Positions 5,155-6,286 of a DNA stretch of 6,286 nucleotides are shown in pieces. The first letter of the stretch is position 1, and each line of letters starts with the position of its first letter. The stretch is from Sedimentisphaerales bacterium. GTDB taxonomy: Bacteria; Planctomycetota; Phycisphaerae; Sedimentisphaerales; SG8-4. The notes under the pieces are model-generated. The model had not been told where the DNA came from. It did not search any database and was given only the letters and a program-made list of their open reading frames with translations. The stretch is taken from positions 1 through 6,286 of the forward strand of contig JAFGCA010000644.1 of NCBI GenBank assembly GCA_016932895.1. The letters run 5' to 3'. A program made the translations under genes and the position numbers.

Positions 5155-5640
5155 ATGCAAACGGTGTACGTAGAAACATCGATCATCAGCTATCTCGCGG
5201 CGAAACCCAGCAGGGATCTGCTCATCGCGGCCTGCCAGCAGGCTACCCACACGTGGTGGGGGCAGCACCGGAGCGGATTCGAACTTTATACGTCCGAATT
5301 GGTCGTGACGGAAAGTGGCCGGGGAGACCCTGAGGCTGCGCGCAAACGCCTGGACTGCCTCAAAGGCATTCCCGAACTGCGTATTACGGCGGAGGTCCGG
5401 GATATCGGTGCAGCCCTCGTCCAGGAAGGCGCCCTGCCGAAGAAAGCCGAGGCGGACGCGCTTCATATTGCCATTGCCGCTGTCCACCACGTCGATCTGC
5501 TGCTGACATGGAACTGCCGACACATCGACAACCCAGCCACCAAGCCTCTGGCCCGGTCCGTCTGCGTCGCACAAGGCCATCGATGCCCGGAGATTTGTAC
5601 GCCCATTGAGCTTCTGGAGGCGACGAATGAGGCGCAATGA
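5155..5640 (+). CDS. PIN-domain protein, VapC-like candidate toxin
   Basis: A 161-aa PIN-domain protein, predicted Mg2+-dependent ribonuclease of the VapC type, which typically cleaves tRNA or rRNA. It opens with TVYVETSIISYLAAKPSRDL (3-22), whose E7 takes the place of the first PIN Asp, as I recall for this subfamily. ELVVTESGRGDP (48-59) supplies E53, and KKAEADALHIAIAA (96-109) supplies D101. VDLLLTWNCRHIDN (113-126) provides D114 and the conserved N120, so the acidic centre looks complete. I chose ATG 5155 because the PIN fold starts at once with TVYVETS. An in-frame GTG at 5110 would add 15 residues unlike the family. No Shine-Dalgarno precedes 5155, consistent with a leaderless mRNA. 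Its last 14 nt overlap the next gene, a likely antitoxin. Lower GC (about 55% in a sampled line) than the core genes hints at acquisition. The RNA target is unknown. Confidence 0.88.
   Translation: MQTVYVETSIISYLAAKPSRDLLIAACQQATHTWWGQHRSGFELYTSELVVTESGRGDPEAARKRLDCLKGIPELRITAEVRDIGAALVQEGALPKKAEADALHIAIAAVHHVDLLLTWNCRHIDNPATKPLARSVCVAQGHRCPEICTPIELLEATNEAQ
5616..5620 (+). promoter_or_regulatory. Ribosome binding site of the candidate antitoxin
   Basis: GGAGG, 6 nt before ATG 5627 and inside the end of the PIN gene. It picks ATG 5627 over an upstream in-frame TTG at 5606 and is far stronger than anything before the PIN start, which would favour more of the partner than of the toxin. Confidence 0.7.
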
Positions 5641-5809
5641 GATATTAGAGGAAGTCTGGCGGAACCGAGACGGATTCGCCCGAGAGCACAACTACGACAT
5701 CGACGCCATGGTTGCGGCGTTGCAGGAAATGGAGCGCCGCCCACTCAACGAAGTCGTCGACCGACGCCCGAAAGTGCCACGCAAGGGGCCGAGCCCGCCG
5801 ACGGATTGA
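5627..5809 (+). CDS. Small protein, candidate antitoxin of the PIN-domain protein
   Basis: A 60-aa soluble protein overlapping the PIN gene by 14 nt and preceded by a strong ribosome binding site. The first half, MRRNEILEEVWRNRDGFAREH, is a charged helix-forming stretch. NYDIDAMVAALQEMERR (22-38) forms a second helix, and the tail (about 45-60) is basic and proline-rich (RRPKVPRKGPSPP). I recall small proteins of this pattern (charged helix, then GYDxxxhxxxLxExExR) next to VapC-like PIN genes; this is memory, not a search. By size, overlap and position it is probably the antitoxin, with the helices wrapping the PIN domain. No ribbon-helix-helix, AbrB or helix-turn-helix DNA-binding domain is evident, so autoregulation is open. 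The order is toxin then antitoxin, the reverse of classical vapBC. The following 87 nt to the ftsK stop hold no gene or clear terminator. Confidence 0.75.
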   Translation: MRRNEILEEVWRNRDGFAREHNYDIDAMVAALQEMERRPLNEVVDRRPKVPRKGPSPPTD

Positions 5810-5896
5810 GGCCAGGATAGAACATACAGGCGTTCCCACCGATCTGGCGATGGAGCCGCCCGGTTCTCTTGGCGCGCGACAGGATAGTGTCCGTGT

Positions 5897-6286
5897 CTAT
5901 TCCTCGTCTTCGTCGGCGGCGCTGGAGATGTAGCCTTGCTGGCCTTCGGTGGCGTAGACCGCCTGGTGGACCTCTTCTTCCTCGTCGTCTTCGGCCAGGT
6001 CGGCGAAGCCCATTTGGGCGTCGTTTTCCATCTGTTCGCGGATGCGGTTGTATTCCTCGGCTGTCATGAGCACTTCGCGGGCCTGGCTGCCCTTGTACTC
6101 GCCGAGGATGCCGGCGCCGGCCATCATCTCGATGATGCGCGACGCGCGGGCGTAGCCGATACTCAAGCGGCGCTGAAGCAACGAGACGCTGCCGCGCTTC
6201 GTCTCCAGCACGACCCGCACCGCATCGTCGAACAACTCGTCGCGCGGCATGTCATGGGCGCTGACCTTGTTCAGTTGCGTCAGCTC
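5897..6286 (-). CDS. ftsK: FtsK/SpoIIIE-type DNA translocase, C-terminal fragment (5' end beyond window)
   Basis: Last 129 codons of a larger gene; the frame is open to the right edge. ELFDDAVRVVLETKRGSVSLLQRRLSIGYARASRIIEMM is the gamma winged-helix domain (visible residues about 17-55). In FtsK it reads polar KOPS-type DNA sequences and steers the hexameric motor toward dif during chromosome segregation at the division septum. The motif GEYKGSQAREVLM follows, where many FtsK proteins end. Here about 50 more residues follow, including an acidic cluster of seven (EDDEEEE) and a DEDEE terminus. The motor (alpha/beta) and membrane domains lie outside the window, so membrane anchoring cannot be judged. 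It converges on the PIN module. ftsK versus another SpoIIIE-like paralogue cannot be settled from this piece. Confidence 0.93.
   Translation of the reverse strand, partial: ELTQLNKVSAHDMPRDELFDDAVRVVLETKRGSVSLLQRRLSIGYARASRIIEMMAGAGILGEYKGSQAREVLMTAEEYNRIREQMENDAQMGFADLAEDDEEEEVHQAVYATEGQQGYISSAADEDEE

Noticed and set aside
5131..5691. Minus-strand frame of 186 codons opposite the PIN gene
   Set aside because: Shadow of the PIN gene, with no domain or start signal.
5813..5887. 8-bp direct repeat CAGGATAG (5813-5820 and 5880-5887) as an insertion target duplication
   Set aside because: It frames only 59 nt of intergenic DNA with no mobile gene, and 8 bp matches occur by chance.
5878..5891. 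GACA-ggatag-TGTC inverted repeat as a terminator of ftsK
   Set aside because: Only a 4-bp stem and no T run on either strand.

Overview
This GC-rich window looks like a chromosome segment of a Planctomycetota bacterium, probably of the Phycisphaerae/Sedimentisphaerales kind. That placement is an inference. It rests on a secreted GLUG-repeat protein with a C-terminal module opening in VDDFESY, a layout I associate with those genomes, and on small PIN and nucleotidyltransferase modules of types I associate with the same genomes. No rRNA or other decisive marker is present.

Layout, left to right. Positions 10-2016 (minus strand) hold a housekeeping pair transcribed leftward: rlmN (23S rRNA/tRNA adenine-C2 methyltransferase, complete, all catalytic cysteines present), then 9 nt downstream a PfkB-family sugar/sugar-phosphate kinase. 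Positions 2017-2148 are a divergent promoter region with one sigma70-like promoter on each strand. Positions 2149-2758 (plus) hold a two-gene module: a small acidic protein overlapping a 150-aa nucleotidyltransferase-fold protein. The nucleotidyltransferase has lost the second Asp of its DxD metal site (now Tyr). Positions 2811-4890 (minus) hold a large secreted GLUG-repeat beta-solenoid gene broken by one frameshift near 3656, although its promoter, ribosome binding site and signal peptide all look intact. Positions 5155-5809 (plus) hold a PIN-domain (VapC-like) protein and an overlapping 60-aa partner, a likely toxin-antitoxin pair in toxin-first order. Positions 5897-6286 (minus) hold the 3' end of an ftsK/spoIIIE-type DNA translocase gene, which runs off the right edge.

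Together: the core genes (ftsK, rlmN, pfkB) all read leftward. Between ftsK and rlmN lies about 3.7 kb of accessory DNA with two plus-strand toxin-antitoxin-like modules on either side of a damaged surface/secreted protein gene. Hand counts give about 50-55% GC in sampled lines of the two modules against about 75% in sampled rlmN lines, which fits acquired cargo. The parts most worth checking are the mutated nucleotidyltransferase active site, the frameshift under a near-consensus promoter, and two promoters whose -10 boxes sit so close to the start codon that the mRNAs may be leaderless.
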